From the NCBI GenBank assembly GCA_014526335.1, contig JACTAT010000117.1, positions 369,045 through 433,044 on the forward strand: a DNA stretch of 64,000 nt, written 5' to 3'. Shown here in pieces: positions 1-12,577 of the stretch (positions are counted from its first letter, which is position 1; the number at the start of each line of letters is the position of its first letter). This DNA comes from Chrysaora quinquecirrha. Lineage: Eukaryota > Cnidaria > Scyphozoa > Semaeostomeae > Pelagiidae. The notes under the pieces are model-generated. The model was not told where the DNA came from, made no database searches, and saw only the letters and a list, made by a program, of their open reading frames with translations. The position numbers were made by a program, and so were the translations under genes.

Positions 1-10
1 AGTTGAAATG

Positions 11-160
11 GTGTATTTAGCGCCACTCGCTAAGATCTCAGTAGTAGATGAAATAATCGAGACTTCGATCCTGGCTGTGCTGCTATGGGCTCGAATCCCG
101 ACCTCTCTGAGCTTCTGACACCACAAGCCAGCTGGATTAGGCCACGACGCAACTGTACCT
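11..160 (-). mobile_element. tRNA-derived SINE, family A, copy 1
   Basis: Read on the minus strand, this copy has a box A-like stretch (GTGGCCTAATCCAGCTGGC) and a box B-like stretch (GGGATTCGAGCCC). These are the two internal RNA polymerase III promoter blocks of a tRNA gene. A body follows containing GCGAGTGGCGCTAAATACAC. Four more copies occur at 1844-2015, 4580-4750, 49519-49702 and 56755-56890, each diverged from the others by scattered substitutions, which marks an interspersed family. It is not a functional tRNA: the acceptor arms do not pair and the body continues past the tRNA part. Confidence 0.75.
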
Positions 161-432
161 TCAGCTGAAAATTGGAGGAGATCCTTGGGCTGTATGTGCT
201 AGACTTTATTGAGCTCTTTTGCTCTATGAATTATCATTATGCAGTCCAGGTTCAATTCCGATCTATTGTGGTATGCCATTCGTGGAAAAATCCAAAAATA
301 GCTGTTAAATAGTCCAACTTGTTTGTGAATGGTTAGTTTTGAAGTTTGAGCAAGCTTCTTCTTGTCCATTGGTTTCAACGATCTAATTCCTGCTTTTGTG
401 CCTCAGTGAAAGCATACTTCAATGTTAATGTG

Positions 433-680
433 CTTACGTGCTTTTTATGCCTGCAAACTTGCAAAAGCCCGTCGAGAACGCAGAACTTTTCTACCTTGCA
501 CCTTTACTCGCTTTCTCTGCGTATGTGCATGGTTTGCCTGCATGTCTGCGTACTTGCATAATCACGTTGAACACGCAGAGCATGATTACATGCTTTTAAC
601 GCTTGCTTGTATGTTCACGCACTAACGTATGCTTTTTATGCTTGCTAACTTGCAAAAGCTCCTCGGGTACGCAGATCTTC
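433..680. repeat. imperfect tandem duplication of about 190 bp
   Basis: The block at 433-487 (GCTTTTTATGCCTGCAAACT and what follows) recurs in diverged form at 624-679 with GCTTTTTATGCTTGCTAACT. Both lie in a stretch rich in TGCATG and CTTGC words. No coding potential is convincing. Confidence 0.5.
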
Positions 681-689
681 ACTAGCTTG

Positions 690-1843
690 CATGTTCTGCG
701 TATATACTGCATTGATTACGTGCCTGCATGCTTGCGTTACGAAGAGCATTTCACAAGAGCCACTCAGTTTTTCCTTTTAATGGACCTTTTCTTTAAACAT
801 TTGATCTCATGTCTCACCTTTGTTCGATGTTGTGAATTGATTTCTAGGACGTGCGAGGTTCCGTTGATATGTGACTCATTTTGAGCTCTCTTTCTCATTT
901 CATGATAACCTTTTGCTTCAAAGCTAAAAGCTGTGTAAATTTGTAGTCAGATTACTTAACAAAAGAGTGAGAAAGGATGGTGAAGTTTGTACCTTCTGTC
1001 TGGCCTTGCGTTTATGGTTTGATGCCTGTTTCAACTTGTGTATTAAAGAGAACCTCAGAGAACTATTTAGTAAGCTGGATGCGTCTAGTCTTACATAAAC
1101 TCCAAACAATGAGAGAATGACTGAAATTTTTGGACTTGATGTTTTCCTACTTTTGAATTCTTAGACTGAACAATATGCCTAAAAGTTTTGATATAGTCAA
1201 GCTTATGGGAACTAATTTATTTTGTCCGCTTTTACAAAGTGTCCATCTTATTGCTTTAGTTTCGGTAGAAGTCTGTTAGATCGATAGCATATTGTTAGGT
1301 GTTGGCTTGGACCTTGTTAAGACGTCGTGTCAGAATCGCGCCGTGCCGGCACAGTCTGGATACCTAGTACGACGATTGATTCCCACATTTTCCCGTGCCC
1401 ATTTTCTTTGTTTATTCTCTCGTGGCCTCAATGCCAAACTCTATCTGTCACGTTTGCAAAAGAGACGAGGGTCTTGGGCCTTGTAGACAAGCTCACACTT
1501 GACAAGTTCTTGCACTAAAGGGTCTCGATGTCTGGACTAATGTCGTGCGAGTGTCGAGCCACTGCCGTACAGCACGGCGAAATGACCCTTGGCAAGATCT
1601 GAGCTAGAGCTAAATCCAATGGTTGATTCAAACGTCATACAATTGCCGTGCCAGAGTTTATTTATCTGGCATGAAATCTGAAAAGGCCTTTAGAAGAGTT
1701 GACTGTGGACGAAGAGTTGACTGTGGAAGAATGCGTAAGAGAATTTCGGACAAGAGGCTTTTTAACATTTTCCGTTTTTCAAAGGTTTTGGTCAGTTGCT
1801 TATGCACGTGCATGCCGGACGTTGTATAGGGCAAAGTGAAATA
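690..1843. other. no recognisable feature
   Basis: I see no exon, RNA gene or repeat family here that recurs elsewhere in the window. The short open frames have neither splice-site support nor recognisable protein content. It is probably intron or intergenic sequence upstream of the first gene's visible exons. Confidence 0.5.
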
Positions 1844-2015
1844 ATTTGTTTAGCACCAGTCGCTAGAATCTCAGAAGTAGATTAACTAATGAATCTTCGA
1901 CCCTGGCTGTGAAGCTGCCGTGGCTGGAACTCGAACCTCGACCTCGCTTATCTCTTGACACCACGAGCCAGCTGGGTTAGACCACGACGCCGTAGCACTT
2001 TCACGACGCCACAGC
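1844..2015 (-). mobile_element. tRNA-derived SINE, family A, copy 2
   Basis: Same family as 11-160. On the minus strand it carries GTGGTCTAACCCAGCTGGC, a box B-like GAGGTTCGAGTTCC and the shared body with GCGACTGGTGCTAAA. It is flanked by unannotated sequence on both sides; 2016-2773 holds nothing I recognise. Confidence 0.75.
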
Positions 2016-2773
2016 CCCTTCATGGAAAATTTCAGATATATCTTCCACATGTAAAATGCTGTGATCACGCTGTCTGTCGAATTCGTCGTTTCGTTTCATT
2101 CATACGAGTGTCGTGGGACTTGTGCCAAGTTATCCTTTGAGAAGATGATTTGTTTCGTGGTTGTGTTGTTGCACTGTAATTTGCATATCTTAAAGAATCG
2201 ATCTGTGGTTAGTGTTATGCCGTGGTTTGTAACCCCCTGATTACTGGTTTAGGATAAGGTTTATTATGAACACATATTTCATATCGTCTGTTCATTGAAA
2301 TGGTCAAAGTAGAACATTCGACATCCATCTGGGTGTCAACAAAGAGTTAAACAAAAATCTTCATATAAATCATGGTTTATTCACCTTTTCGTAAACTTGT
2401 GATTTGTAAGTGATAAACTCTTGGTTATTTTGCTTCTTTCATGTGAATTTTGAGGTATAGTTAGTCGATTTTTCGTTCTTTTATCTTGTTTTTAGCTAGC
2501 TTTAGTGTGTTTTCGAATTCTTTACTTAATTTGATACAGGAAATTTTACTTTTCGTTGATAATGTTCTTAGCCTTTCGCATGGCGTTGTTTACCACAACT
2601 AAATTATTCCTAAACGCCGAGATTTTATTAACTTAATTTCCAATAAATTTGTTTTTCAGTATTTACTTATCCTTTTAAGATATAAGCTACTGTACCCTCT
2701 TATCACATCCTATTTGGTTTGAATACTTCAAATGATTCAAATAGAATAACAATTTTATTTATCAATTTTCTAG

Positions 2774-5700
2774 GATCTTCAGAAACTCAGACTGACAATA
2801 TGCAGTATGTAAGATCTCAAAATTGGGAAGATGGCAATGTTGGCATGCGTTCATCTAGAAATGTACCATCAAAGGTATTTAAAATGCTACAGAAGCAATA
2901 CAGTGATGAAACTGGTAAGCGAAACTTCTTATTTTTATTATTATTTATATTTATATTTATTTTGTGTTGTTATTTATTTAGATACTTGCTAATAATGCTT
3001 CACTTGATGTTTACTTATCAAGAAGCTTTGAGCTCACTTTTTCTATTGATCAACTCAACTCAGGGTCAGCCGTCAGCGCTTAAATTATCTGAGATTTGAG
3101 CCCTTAGAGTTTCTTAAGACTTGCTTGCTTAAAATATTAGCTTAAAACAAAGCAATTTGAACCAAAGAGGTTAACAAAAGTAAAAAATGTTCCTTTATTG
3201 AGCAGTTGCTTGCAGTTTCTACGTTGAGCCCTCAAGCTGCAGTTACTTACTATGAAAAAGAGTTTGAAAACACTAGGTTGAAAATCTTTCTTTGGTTTGG
3301 CAAAAACGTTCAGTTGGCGCTATTGATTTTCTTTTCCTTTTGAGAAGAAAGCAGTATAATCATTTTCACTCACCCCTATCCTTGCCTAATGCTTCGAAAT
3401 TCTAGATTTTTGCGAGGGGCAATTCACTCCTTGGAATCTCACGCACAATCGGCTGGAATCTCTATTGTTTTCGTAGGAATCTTAAAAGAATCCCTTTGTT
3501 TCAATGGAAGCCTCGTACGTTTTTTCTTGAAATTACATGCCCCTCGGTTTTTGCATGCTTTTTTAGCACACGCTTTTCGAACGTAACACCGATCTTCGGT
3601 TTCGACCTTTTTTCGTAGTTCTTGGTTGATATATTCGACCTTATCACCCTCCAACCATCCAAGAACACGTTTGAACTGTTTCAAGTTACACTCTTTATAT
3701 AGGAACAATTTCTAGAGAACACGAGCCTGCATTTTGGCCAAAATTTAGGAACCAACTAAGGGACCTAAATAATTGAGCCGAATATGAAAAGAAACCTTCC
3801 AACTGAATGAAACGTTTACATAAAACTAGTAACCCACTATATCCTTATTCTTTGCTGAGAAGTTGTACCCTCTCATGAACTGTAGCAGTATATAAGAGCA
3901 GATATTAAGAACATTTGAGCATGAACATGGGCAAAAACTTTAGGAACAGTCAAGCTCAGCTGAAAATCATAAGAAACTTGACAAAAAAGGGATATTTTGT
4001 TTTTGTTAAACTTCTTCTGATTCAGATGTACTTTAGTTTGTACATCGTTGTAATCGTCCCAAAATTTGATGTAGTAAAGGGAAAGTACTTAGGGCTAAGT
4101 GAAAGTCTCAGCAATTTGAAGACTGAAATCTCAGATGTTTTAAGCAGCTTTGACGGCCTGGCCTGAGTCAAGTTGCTTTCGAAAAAAGGGAGTGTTCTTA
4201 TCTTCGTTGAAAATTATCCATGGAAACACGATATTAATCGATAATGCTATAATTTCGCAAAATTTTATCCTCATCTAATTTTTATCTCCAAATACACAAA
4301 AATTCAGTTATAATTCGGCAGCTCTTTGAATGAGATTTTCATTATTAGGTATTATAAAACAATTCATAAATTTTGACTTTCTTCTTCGTTTTAATTTTAC
4401 GTAGGTTGTCTGCCCTTAAACCGCAGTATTATTTAAACCTTTAACTTTTCACAAAAGATCGCATTTCTTTCTTATCGGAATATTTTGAATCTGAAACCAG
4501 AAAATATGCAAAGCAAATTTGGATAGAATATTGACTTTTAAAATTGCCTTGCATATAAACATTACTATAGGCTGAAGGGTGAAATTGTGTTTCAGCGCCA
4601 GTCGCTAGGATCTCACTAGTAGGTTAACTAATCGAGACCTCGACGCTGGCTGTGACGCTACCGTGGCTGGGCTCGAACCCTGACCACACTGAGCTGTTGA
4701 CACCACGAGTCAGCTCGATTACACCATGACGACATGGCACTTTCACAAAGACTTATATAAGTGGATTCCGTTTAAGGATAGAGGCTCCGTAGTGTTTCTA
4801 TTTTTAGCATTTCTCTCTGTGTCGTCATCAAGACTCATTCCCAATGACGTTTCATTCAAAGCCCAATTGCTCAGGCCATTTTGTGGTGTTAGGCCTTATA
4901 GAAACTCTGCTTCTTTGAATGAGTTTGACAGATTTGGCAAATGAAATTATTGTTAACATTCTAATAAGAATACCATACTTGTAATACAAGGGCATTTTGG
5001 CTTCTGAGTGACATAGAATCAGTTTGCAAGCACAAGGAAACTGGATTTGCTTTGTTTTCGTTTTGATAACCTATCAGTGTATCGGTGGCAATCGTCCGTA
5101 CACCTTACTGACGGTCTATGACTGTCTCAGTTGCATTTTGGCACGTGAAACGATGCCGCCGGAGGGCTATCGGCATTCGTCCCATTCATTTTGTCTTAAA
5201 AGTCAATACATATGATTTGCCGAATGGTTTTCGATGAAGCGGAAAACATTTGAATATCTTTTACCTTAATGTAATACGAATAATTCCAGATACTTTTACA
5301 TAAATATGCTCAGATGCAATCATATCTGCAAGGCCCTCGGTGTAGTTGTATATATCGATTGCACAACCGTAAAGATACCCTTAATTGCAGCCCAGCACTT
5401 CGACTTCACTTAGGTCCTGCCTTAACGATCAAACATTGTTTATGCAACATTCCAAGATTGGTTTTAAAGCAAATTGTTTTACTGTTTGGCAAAATCGTAA
5501 AACATCGCTCCTCGAACATTTTTGCTTGTGTCAAGCTAAAATGTTTTTGAGCTTTTCCGTGCAACGAATTCTTCTTATTTATGCTTGTCAAGCAATGTTT
5601 TGTGACATGGCCAAACGTACAAACATTGCTTGATAAGCAAATTTCAAATGTTCGATAAACAATGTTTGATCGTTTGGCCAGGGTTTTACACCCATCTCAC

Positions 5701-8700
5701 ACTCTAGCCAATTCGTTTTGTTATCACAGAAGTACGGCTTGAAAACGCCCTTTAATCCTTCAACACATTGTTTACAGAGCGAGCTAGTAGATTGCACGTT
5801 TGTTGAAATGCCAAATTAATTGTTTCTTGTTTTTTTTAGAATCTGTTCCTCCTGAATCCATAAACAATGATCTTCAAGATGCTCTTGATCTTCTTGAAAA
5901 AGGTTTGTAAAGATCACTTTATATTTCAAATATCTTTGCTCTTTCTAGAACTGTAATTTTTGGCTATATTCCTCACTTAGTGTAATGGTCTTTCACTGAG
6001 TGTTTACACTTTTGTTTTGGTTAATGCAATGTTTTGTTGTCTCTTTGAATCACATTTCCTTTTTCTTCTTTTATTTTGAAGTTTCGTCATTTCCTGTTGG
6101 TGGCATTGATACCTGATTCTTTATTTCATCTTGCATTGATTGCCGACATTGATATTGCCTTCCCTGTCTATATCTTCTATTATGCACCTTCCAAACGATC
6201 AAACATTGTTGTTCAAACATTTGAGACTTGCTTTAAAACAATGTTTCAACTTTTGTTCATGTCACAAATCATTGCTTGACAAGACCAGATAAGCCAAATT
6301 CATCTCGCGATATTTTAAAAGGTTAAAAGCATTTTTGCTCCACAAAAGAAAAAATATTGGACGAGAAATGTTTTGTGACGTCGAAAAACCGGTGAAACAT
6401 TGTACTGGATAAGTATATCTCAAGTGTTTGACAAACAATGTTTGATTGTTGGGTTGGAGCTTGATTTTTTGGTTAGAGACTTGCTACCTAGGGTACCCTT
6501 GTTTTTCCTCGAGTGTCAGATGTCACTTCATCAATCACCTTGTTGGGAAGTGCTGGGGTGGGCCATATTTGAGATAAGGAAGCCTGTTAATACGTCATAA
6601 TCTTAACAGCGATAGCAACAATTTAAACAAACATGAAGATAAACCAACCCTGCCAATTTTGGTTTTAATTTTCTTGGAGTAAAATTCCCTTATCAACAAT
6701 AAATTAATAGTGGCCAAATGAAAGTGGGATGGTTTGTGGTGTGACAAATTTGTTATTCTCGTTGTTACTAATTATTATTAAAAGGTTTTTTCGAAGCATA
6801 AGATATCCAGGAAAACGCCAAACTTTCTCTTTTACTTTTTGACGTAACACCACGCCTTTTGTGGAATAGGTTTTATGATTCTCTGATAATACATAAGAAA
6901 GTTAATTTGTTATAACAATTCTTATGTTGCTGTCTACACAAGCACAAACAAGTGGGTTGAAGTTTGGTCATGATTATGTGGATTGATATTAAAACTGTTG
7001 ATTGGTCATAATTTTGTGGTAAATTGAATCATCGCTATCTCAACGTTTTCTTGGGAAAGTGAATTCAGTTTTAAGTTTAGTTTTGTAATCGGACAGTCAG
7101 AGTCTTTTTGACGGTTTCGTGTTTCAAGCTGACTATAACGTCTTATTCAGGACTGACCAATGACGCTAATCTTCTCTAGTTGTTTGTATGGTAAGTTTTG
7201 TGTTTGCTGCGGATGCTACCATTCTTCTGGCATTAATTTCTGATGCTGCCTTTTTTTCGGCATCGATTTCTGACGCCGTCTTTTTTGACATCAACTTCTA
7301 ATGTTGCTTTTCTGATGCTGCCATTTTGGCATCGATTCCTGATGTAGCCATTCTGATGCTGCCATTTTGGCATCGATTCCTGATGTAGCCATTCTGATGC
7401 TGCCATTTTGGCATCGATTCCTGATGTAGCCATTCTGATGCTGCCTTTTTGAATCGATATCAAGCCTCAGTTATGAACCTTGATGCTGCCTGTCCCTTGT
7501 ATTCCTGGTGGTGCCTATTTTTTTTTGAAAGCTGAAGCTGTTTTTCTTGTGGTATTGAAACCCTGTGCTTCGTTTCCACTGCCGTTAGCTGTCAATGCTG
7601 CCTTTCTTCCGGCATCGATTTCTGGTGTTGCCTTGATGATGCTTCCATTTAGGCATCGATTTCTGATGTGTTGCCTTTCTTCTATCGTCAAAAGCTGACG
7701 CTGACATATTAATTGATTCTTGAAGCTGAATTTCTCTCATCAGAGCTGGTTACTGCCTTTTGAAAGGCTTAGATTCCGGAAGATGATTTCTTTGTGTATT
7801 GATATGTGGTGGTTCTGTTATTCTTTTATTGATGCGCTCCATTTTGCTTTTGCCATTGTTCGTTTTTTACTTTGATTCCGACTACATATGTCTTTCTTGT
7901 GATGCAATTCTTACAGTTTATCGTTGATTATGCACTTCGTGTCTGACGCTGCCAAAGCTAGAAACTACATTGCACGTTGAAAACAGCGTGAAGCATCTCT
8001 GAATGTCTCTGCGGCAAAAGCTCTGAAAGGCTGAATGGGCTTTAATATCTGCGGGGGGGATGCCACAAGGCTCAATATTAGGACCCTTGTTTTTCCTTAT
8101 ATACAATTATGAGCTCCCGTGACAGCTTTGGTTATAGAATATCTATTTTTTTCTGCTTTCATGCAAGCGTTGTAGGTGCCACTTCTTTTATTTTTTTTAA
8201 ATCATTTTTGTATTACATTTTGCAGAATTGGAGTCGATGACAGCATCGAAAAGAAACCCAGTCATAACTGTACCTCTGACCAAAGGCGTTCAGATGCCAA
8301 AACCGCATAACTCACATTCCCAACAATCTAATCCAGCAGCACCTCCAGTTCCTATCAGAGTTGGTACGATTCTAGTTTTGATTTATTTCATTCATAATAA
8401 ATTTACTTTAAAATTGCGAAAAAGAACGTAAACACTTTTGGACTTAAAAGCTTTTCGTCGGATACTCCTGAGAGTATAAACGTCAGAAACAGACCGTAAC
8501 AATCGTAAAAGGCGAAATTTACACCAAGATGCAGATCGAAATGCAGATAAAAAAGTGAAGGTAGAATGTTATTGTGTTTTGGTCACCATTTGGGATGACC
8601 GATGAAATTAATTGAGGAGTCCAAGTGAGAAAGCGAGGATTGTCAGACGTAGATGATGTAGTTGAGGATCGCATGCTTGAAAGCACAGTTTACTGGGGAA

Positions 8701-11700
8701 ATTACTGGGTGCTGAGCGATGAGGTTCTCCCGGAATTTGCGGGAGAATTTCGAATTCTAGAATGATAGAATTATAAGGTAGATTGATTGAGATAGATACA
8801 GTTTGACAGAATTGTGTTTTTCCTTTGGTGGATGAAGTGATACCAGTGAAGAGATCTCACAGATGTTTCTGCTTACTTAGAGAGTATACTGCCTTGAATA
8901 CCGAGTTTCGAACCTCTTTCAAAATGCTTGCGTTATTTTTGAAATGACTGCAACAACTCTTGGTAAATTTAGAATAGGCATTCATAGCTTCAACTAATAC
9001 GCATCTTATAGATGTAACAGCCATTCGGAAACAAACTCTTGAGAAGTTGAGAAAGATTCAAGAAAGACTTATTTGTGCTTTTTTCTGTGTAGATTCAAAA
9101 AAGTTTAAAATCCCTTCGAAAGTTGACGAAGAAGAGGAGGAAATAATGGAAGCACCAGTTGCCAGAATTGAACGTGAGAATTTTATAAGATTGCTTTGAC
9201 ATTTCTCTTTTCATTATCATCCTTAGAACCAAGTTATTACGTCCATTTTTGTAAAGGAACTCACAATGAGAATCAACTTCGGCATAATAATTGTTTTTGC
9301 TTTTAGCTGCACTTGGCAATCGAAGACATTCTTCAAAATCAGGAGAATCAACTGTTCATTACGCTCCTGCGGCAATGATTAACAATGGTTTGTAATTAAC
9401 ATATCCAGTTATTTGAACTGTACACTTTCATATTTGAACTTTGAGCTTTGAATTTGATAGCTGATTTGAACCTTCCCCTTTGGTATTGAATCTTGACCTT
9501 CGATGTTTGACCTTTGTTCTTTATTGTTGATTTTAATCTTCTTACATAAACATTATCCTATTTATCACCTTGGTCTTCTTCTTCTTCCTCGCCTTTTTCT
9601 TCCTCTTCCTCATTTTTGTCTTCTAATTCTTCTTTATCTTCGTCCTAGTCTTTTTTCTTCTTTGCCATCTTTTTCTCATGCTGCTTCTTTTTCTTCTTCA
9701 TCTTTTCCTTTTCTTTGCGTTGCATCGCTGTTGTTCCTCTTGTAGTATGTCTTTTCTTTTTTTTAAATTTTTAACGAATCTTGTGGTTCTTCCTTATAAA
9801 ACCGGTGCTGTTGTTGTTCCTATAACTACAGCGGTTCTTCTTTGGCTAGTTAGTTATATTTCAATAGCTACTTCTTTCAACTGTGTAAATATTTTTCATC
9901 TTTTCTAGTCTCAAGACACAATGTTGGAAAGCCTTCTCGCCTACAAAATCTTCCCAGTGCAGAAGATGGAGAATATTTAGTTGCACCACTTCCACACGTC
10001 GAAAGGGTATGACCTGCTTTGGATTTTACTAAGAATTTAAGTGAATAAATAATAGTTAATGTAGGGCCCCGGCCGTAGGATCAAACATTGTTGGTCACAC
10101 CTTTGAGATTTGTCATACAAGCAAAGTTTGGCCGTTTGGCGCAAAACATTGCTTAAGGAGCCGAATGGCTTATCAAAGTTTTTTTAAAGAGCTACGAAAA
10201 CCATTTGACGAGCAATGTTTCGATATGAATGTTCGATTAACAATTTGTGATAATTTTGATAATTTGGTTGAGTCCTAAAGAGGCATTCGTTATATATTCT
10301 TCAGTTTTTTCATCATTCTTTCATTTTCGATTCTTTATAAATGATGAAAGTAACGAAATGGCCTACCTGATTGATATTGAAGTTTATTTGTAAGAAATTA
10401 GAAGTTTTGCACTGATGCCTTGTTTCAGATAAATCTTCTCGCAACAACCTTCGCAAAGAAAATGGAGATATAATAGCTGTTGCTGCTGCTTCTGAAAGTA
10501 AGCGATGCGTGAAGAGTGTGATGCGTGTTGCGTGATGATGCGTAATAATTGTTTCGTGTTTTAGTTTGTGTTTTGACTTCCGATAGAGTTAAGCTCGCAA
10601 AAAGAACAAAAAGTTGAGAATCAGTCTTTCAGTGGTTCTTAAATGAAGAATACCAACGCCAAAACGTGGATAAGCCTGATAAGTGAACCTAATAGGTGGT
10701 ACTAGTAATTCCCAAGTCACTATGAACAAGTTTTGGTCAAGAGATTTTGAGTATTTTGAATCTCTAAACGCTGGTTCTTATATTTGTGGGTTGGTGCTGC
10801 ATCCCATGTTGCGCCGTGTGTGTAGCTATCATCATGCTGGTTTCTTAATGCATTCTGCGTGTTTCCTCTGATGCCTGACTTGTTCTGTGTAAAATTTCGC
10901 GTGTTTTGTGTTGCTTGTTGCATAATGCGTGTTGCGTGATGCTTGTTGCCTGATGTTTATTAACAGCAATCGATAAATGAGCTAATTTCGTTATCTTTTC
11001 TCTTGCAGTTGTTGCTTATTCTGCTGAAATTGAAACCCCGTGGTTGAATCAGAAGAAGGGACGGACGAATCCTGCTTTATCGATTCGACATCAAAATGCA
11101 GCAGCGAGCGAAAGGCGTGCTTCAGCTAGTCACAGAACACGCTCTGATTCGTATGATTCAACGAGCAGTCATTCCAGTCAACAAGAACGTCTTCCTGAAT
11201 TCGATCCAGATACTTATGTTGTCACGAGAAAGTCATCGACTTCGTCACATGGCATTCGCTCAAACTCTACTGATTCATCACACAGTTATTCAAGCTATGC
11301 AAGTGGTCAAGAGCCTCGATATGATGAGGAGACTGATAGGTCAGATCCGAGGCCTGCCTATGACCAACAACAACACAGAATGCAAATGCAAGGTAATAAA
11401 GTGAATGAAATTCCAAGAAAATGGTGATTAATGTAAATGGCAGGTCAAGAGCATCGCATTCATTGGATCAAGATAATCGTGATTTCACTGATAGATCCTC
11501 CGAGCATTCTAATCATGAAATCATTACGGTCAGTGATCGTGAATCACGTCGATCATCATGTGACAGTGTAAGCACTGAATCATCTGAAACGAGAGAGAGG
11601 CTGCCTTCAGCAATGAAAATCACGATTTCAACCAAAGCAATCGCAAAGCCGAATCAGAACAATCAGAACCATAATCAATATAATCAGATTAATCAGAATC

Positions 11701-12077
11701 ACGGCAATCAGAAGCAGAGTAATCAGAATCAGTATGATCAAAGTAACCAGAAACACGGCAATCTACAGCAGAATGATCAAAGTTATCATAATCAGCCAAA
11801 GGAAGATGCGAAATCACCTGAGCATATAAAAGAGAAAGATGATTCCGAATTGAAATGTGAGATGCCACAACGCATGCCGACCCCTTTGAATAATTTACAA
11901 GAAATGATGAATTTATTTCAAGTAGATGAATTTGAGAAGGAAGTGAAAAGAAGAGGAAGTGGCGCTTTAGTCAAAAATAATGAAGATTCAATTCAAGAAG
12001 ACGAGGAGGAAATCTGCCAGGAAATGCATGTTGCAAATGATAGAAATGCTAATGGTGATAATGATTTTTCTAAACTT
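2774..12077 (+). CDS. unknown Ser/Arg- and Asn/Gln-rich protein, multi-exon, partial at both ends
   Basis: I do not recognise this gene. Exons supported by frame plus GT-AG sites are 2774-2914, 5840-5902, 8226-8363, 9093-9173, 9307-9387, 9909-10006, 10429-10497, 11009-11392 and about 11452 to the gap at 12077. Nearly all begin and end in phase 1, so many are symmetrical cassettes. The first carries VPSKVFKMLQKQY, loosely like the linker motif of PDZ-LIM proteins, which is only a suggestion. Exon 8 is Ser/Arg rich with two related blocks (RTRSDSYDSTSSHSS and GIRSNSTDSSHSYSS). Exon 9 has a long Asn/Gln run (11655-11800) and an acidic end. No globular catalytic domain is visible. The exon ending at 10006 closes in phase 0 while 10429 needs phase 1, so a small exon may be missing. 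The last intron (about 59 nt) has an uncertain acceptor (11444 or 11452). The 5' exons lie outside what I can identify and the 3' end is in the gap. Confidence 0.65.
3400..3560 (+). repeat. dispersed repeat, shared with 30415-30590
   Basis: GGGCAATT, GGCTGGAATCTCTAT, TTTTCGTAGGAATC and AGAATCC occur here in the same order and spacing as in the intron of CCDC13 at 30415-30590. It is intronic and has no termini I can define. Probably a non-autonomous transposon fragment. Confidence 0.55.
4580..4750 (-). mobile_element. tRNA-derived SINE, family A, copy 3
   Basis: Best-preserved copy of the family. On the minus strand GTGTAATCGAGCTGACTCG corresponds to the box A region and GGGTTCGAGCCCAGCC to box B, followed by the shared body GCGACTGGCGCTGAAACAC. 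It lies in the large intron between exons 2774-2914 and 5840-5902. Confidence 0.8.
5415..5686. mobile_element. MITE of the AAACATTG family, copy 1
   Basis: The ends are inverted: ACGATCAAACATTG near the left and CAATGTTTGATCGT plus TTGGCCAGGG near the right. Internal words ATGTTTTGTGACATGGCCAA and CTTGTCAAGCAATG recur in both orientations. Further copies sit at 6186-6465, 10075-10270, 12935-13146, 48285-48410 and 57506-57710. There is no transposase coding. The internal palindromy makes several short shadow open frames. Confidence 0.7.
6186..6465. mobile_element. MITE of the AAACATTG family, copy 2
   Basis: Starts with CAAACGATCAAACATTG and ends with CAATGTTTGATTGTTGG. The inside carries ATTGCTTGACAAG and ATGTTTTGTGACGTC, as in copy 1. 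Located in the intron after exon 5840-5902. The rest of that intron (6470-7190) shows nothing recognisable. Confidence 0.7.
7190..7690. repeat. minisatellite with a 41-bp core repeated three times
   Basis: From about 7312 to 7449 a 41-bp unit beginning CTGATGCTGCCATTTTGGCA and ending ATGTAGCCATT is present just over three times with almost no divergence. It sits inside a wider degenerate array of GGCATCGATTTCTGATGxTGCC words that extends from about 7190 to 7690. Intronic. The open frames across it are products of the repeat. Confidence 0.8.
8040..8115 (+). mobile_element. LINE reverse transcriptase relic (GMPQGS motif)
   Basis: The sequence encodes MPQGSILGPLFFLIY, the conserved substrate-binding block of CR1/L2-type LINE reverse transcriptases, immediately preceded by a run of G that breaks the upstream frame. 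Only this short piece is recognisable. It is a dead, 5'- and 3'-truncated fragment within an intron of the unknown gene. Confidence 0.6.
8441..8560 (-). mobile_element. Penelope-like pseudo-LTR fragment with degraded hammerhead motif
   Basis: On the minus strand it carries CGGTCTGTTTCTGACGTTTA, then TACTCTCAGGAGTATCCGAC, then GAAAAGCTTTT. This is the same block as 14081-14135 but with the catalytic CTGAGGA changed to CTCAGGA. The neighbouring CAGATCGAAATGCAG resembles the CAGATGCGGCTCGAAATGCA block that precedes the motif in other copies. Non-functional as a ribozyme on present sequence. Confidence 0.55.
8561..9092. other. no recognisable feature
   Basis: Intronic sequence between exons 8226-8363 and 9093-9173. 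No repeat or coding signal seen. Confidence 0.4.
9520..9760. repeat. pyrimidine-rich (CTT) low-complexity tract
   Basis: Long CTT/TTC-rich strand in the intron 9388-9908. The overlapping open frames rich in Leu/Phe/Ser are artefacts of composition. Confidence 0.6.
10075..10270. mobile_element. MITE of the AAACATTG family, copy 3 (degraded)
   Basis: GATCAAACATTGTTGGTCA on the left and GTTCGATTAACAAT on the right, with CGTTTGGCGCAAAACATTGC inside. It lies between exons 9909-10006 and 10429-10497, exactly where the reading phase suggests a missing small exon. Confidence 0.55.
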
Positions 12078-12577
12078 NNNNNNNNNNNNNNNNNNNNNNN
12101 NNNNNNNNNNNNNNNNNNNNNNNNNNNNNNNNNNNNNNNNNNNNNNNNNNNNNNNNNNNNNNNNNNNNNNNNNNNNNNNNNNNNNNNNNNNNNNNNNNNN
12201 NNNNNNNNNNNNNNNNNNNNNNNNNNNNNNNNNNNNNNNNNNNNNNNNNNNNNNNNNNNNNNNNNNNNNNNNNNNNNNNNNNNNNNNNNNNNNNNNNNNN
12301 NNNNNNNNNNNNNNNNNNNNNNNNNNNNNNNNNNNNNNNNNNNNNNNNNNNNNNNNNNNNNNNNNNNNNNNNNNNNNNNNNNNNNNNNNNNNNNNNNNNN
12401 NNNNNNNNNNNNNNNNNNNNNNNNNNNNNNNNNNNNNNNNNNNNNNNNNNNNNNNNNNNNNNNNNNNNNNNNNNNNNNNNNNNNNNNNNNNNNNNNNNNN
12501 NNNNNNNNNNNNNNNNNNNNNNNNNNNNNNNNNNNNNNNNNNNNNNNNNNNNNNNNNNNNNNNNNNNNNNNNNNNNN
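12078..12577. other. assembly gap, 500 N
   Basis: Exactly 500 N, so almost certainly a fixed-size placeholder. The + strand unknown gene enters it from the left with an open frame, and the - strand SLC25A12/13 gene would enter from the right. The 3' ends of two convergent genes are therefore hidden here, implying more than 500 bp is really missing. Confidence 0.9.

Noticed and set aside
5406..5797. Overlapping open frames on both strands
   Set aside because: They fall within an AAACATTG-family MITE whose internal palindromy produces mirrored frames.
7310..7450. CRISPR-like array
   Set aside because: The 41-bp units are directly adjacent with no spacers, and the context is a eukaryotic intron.
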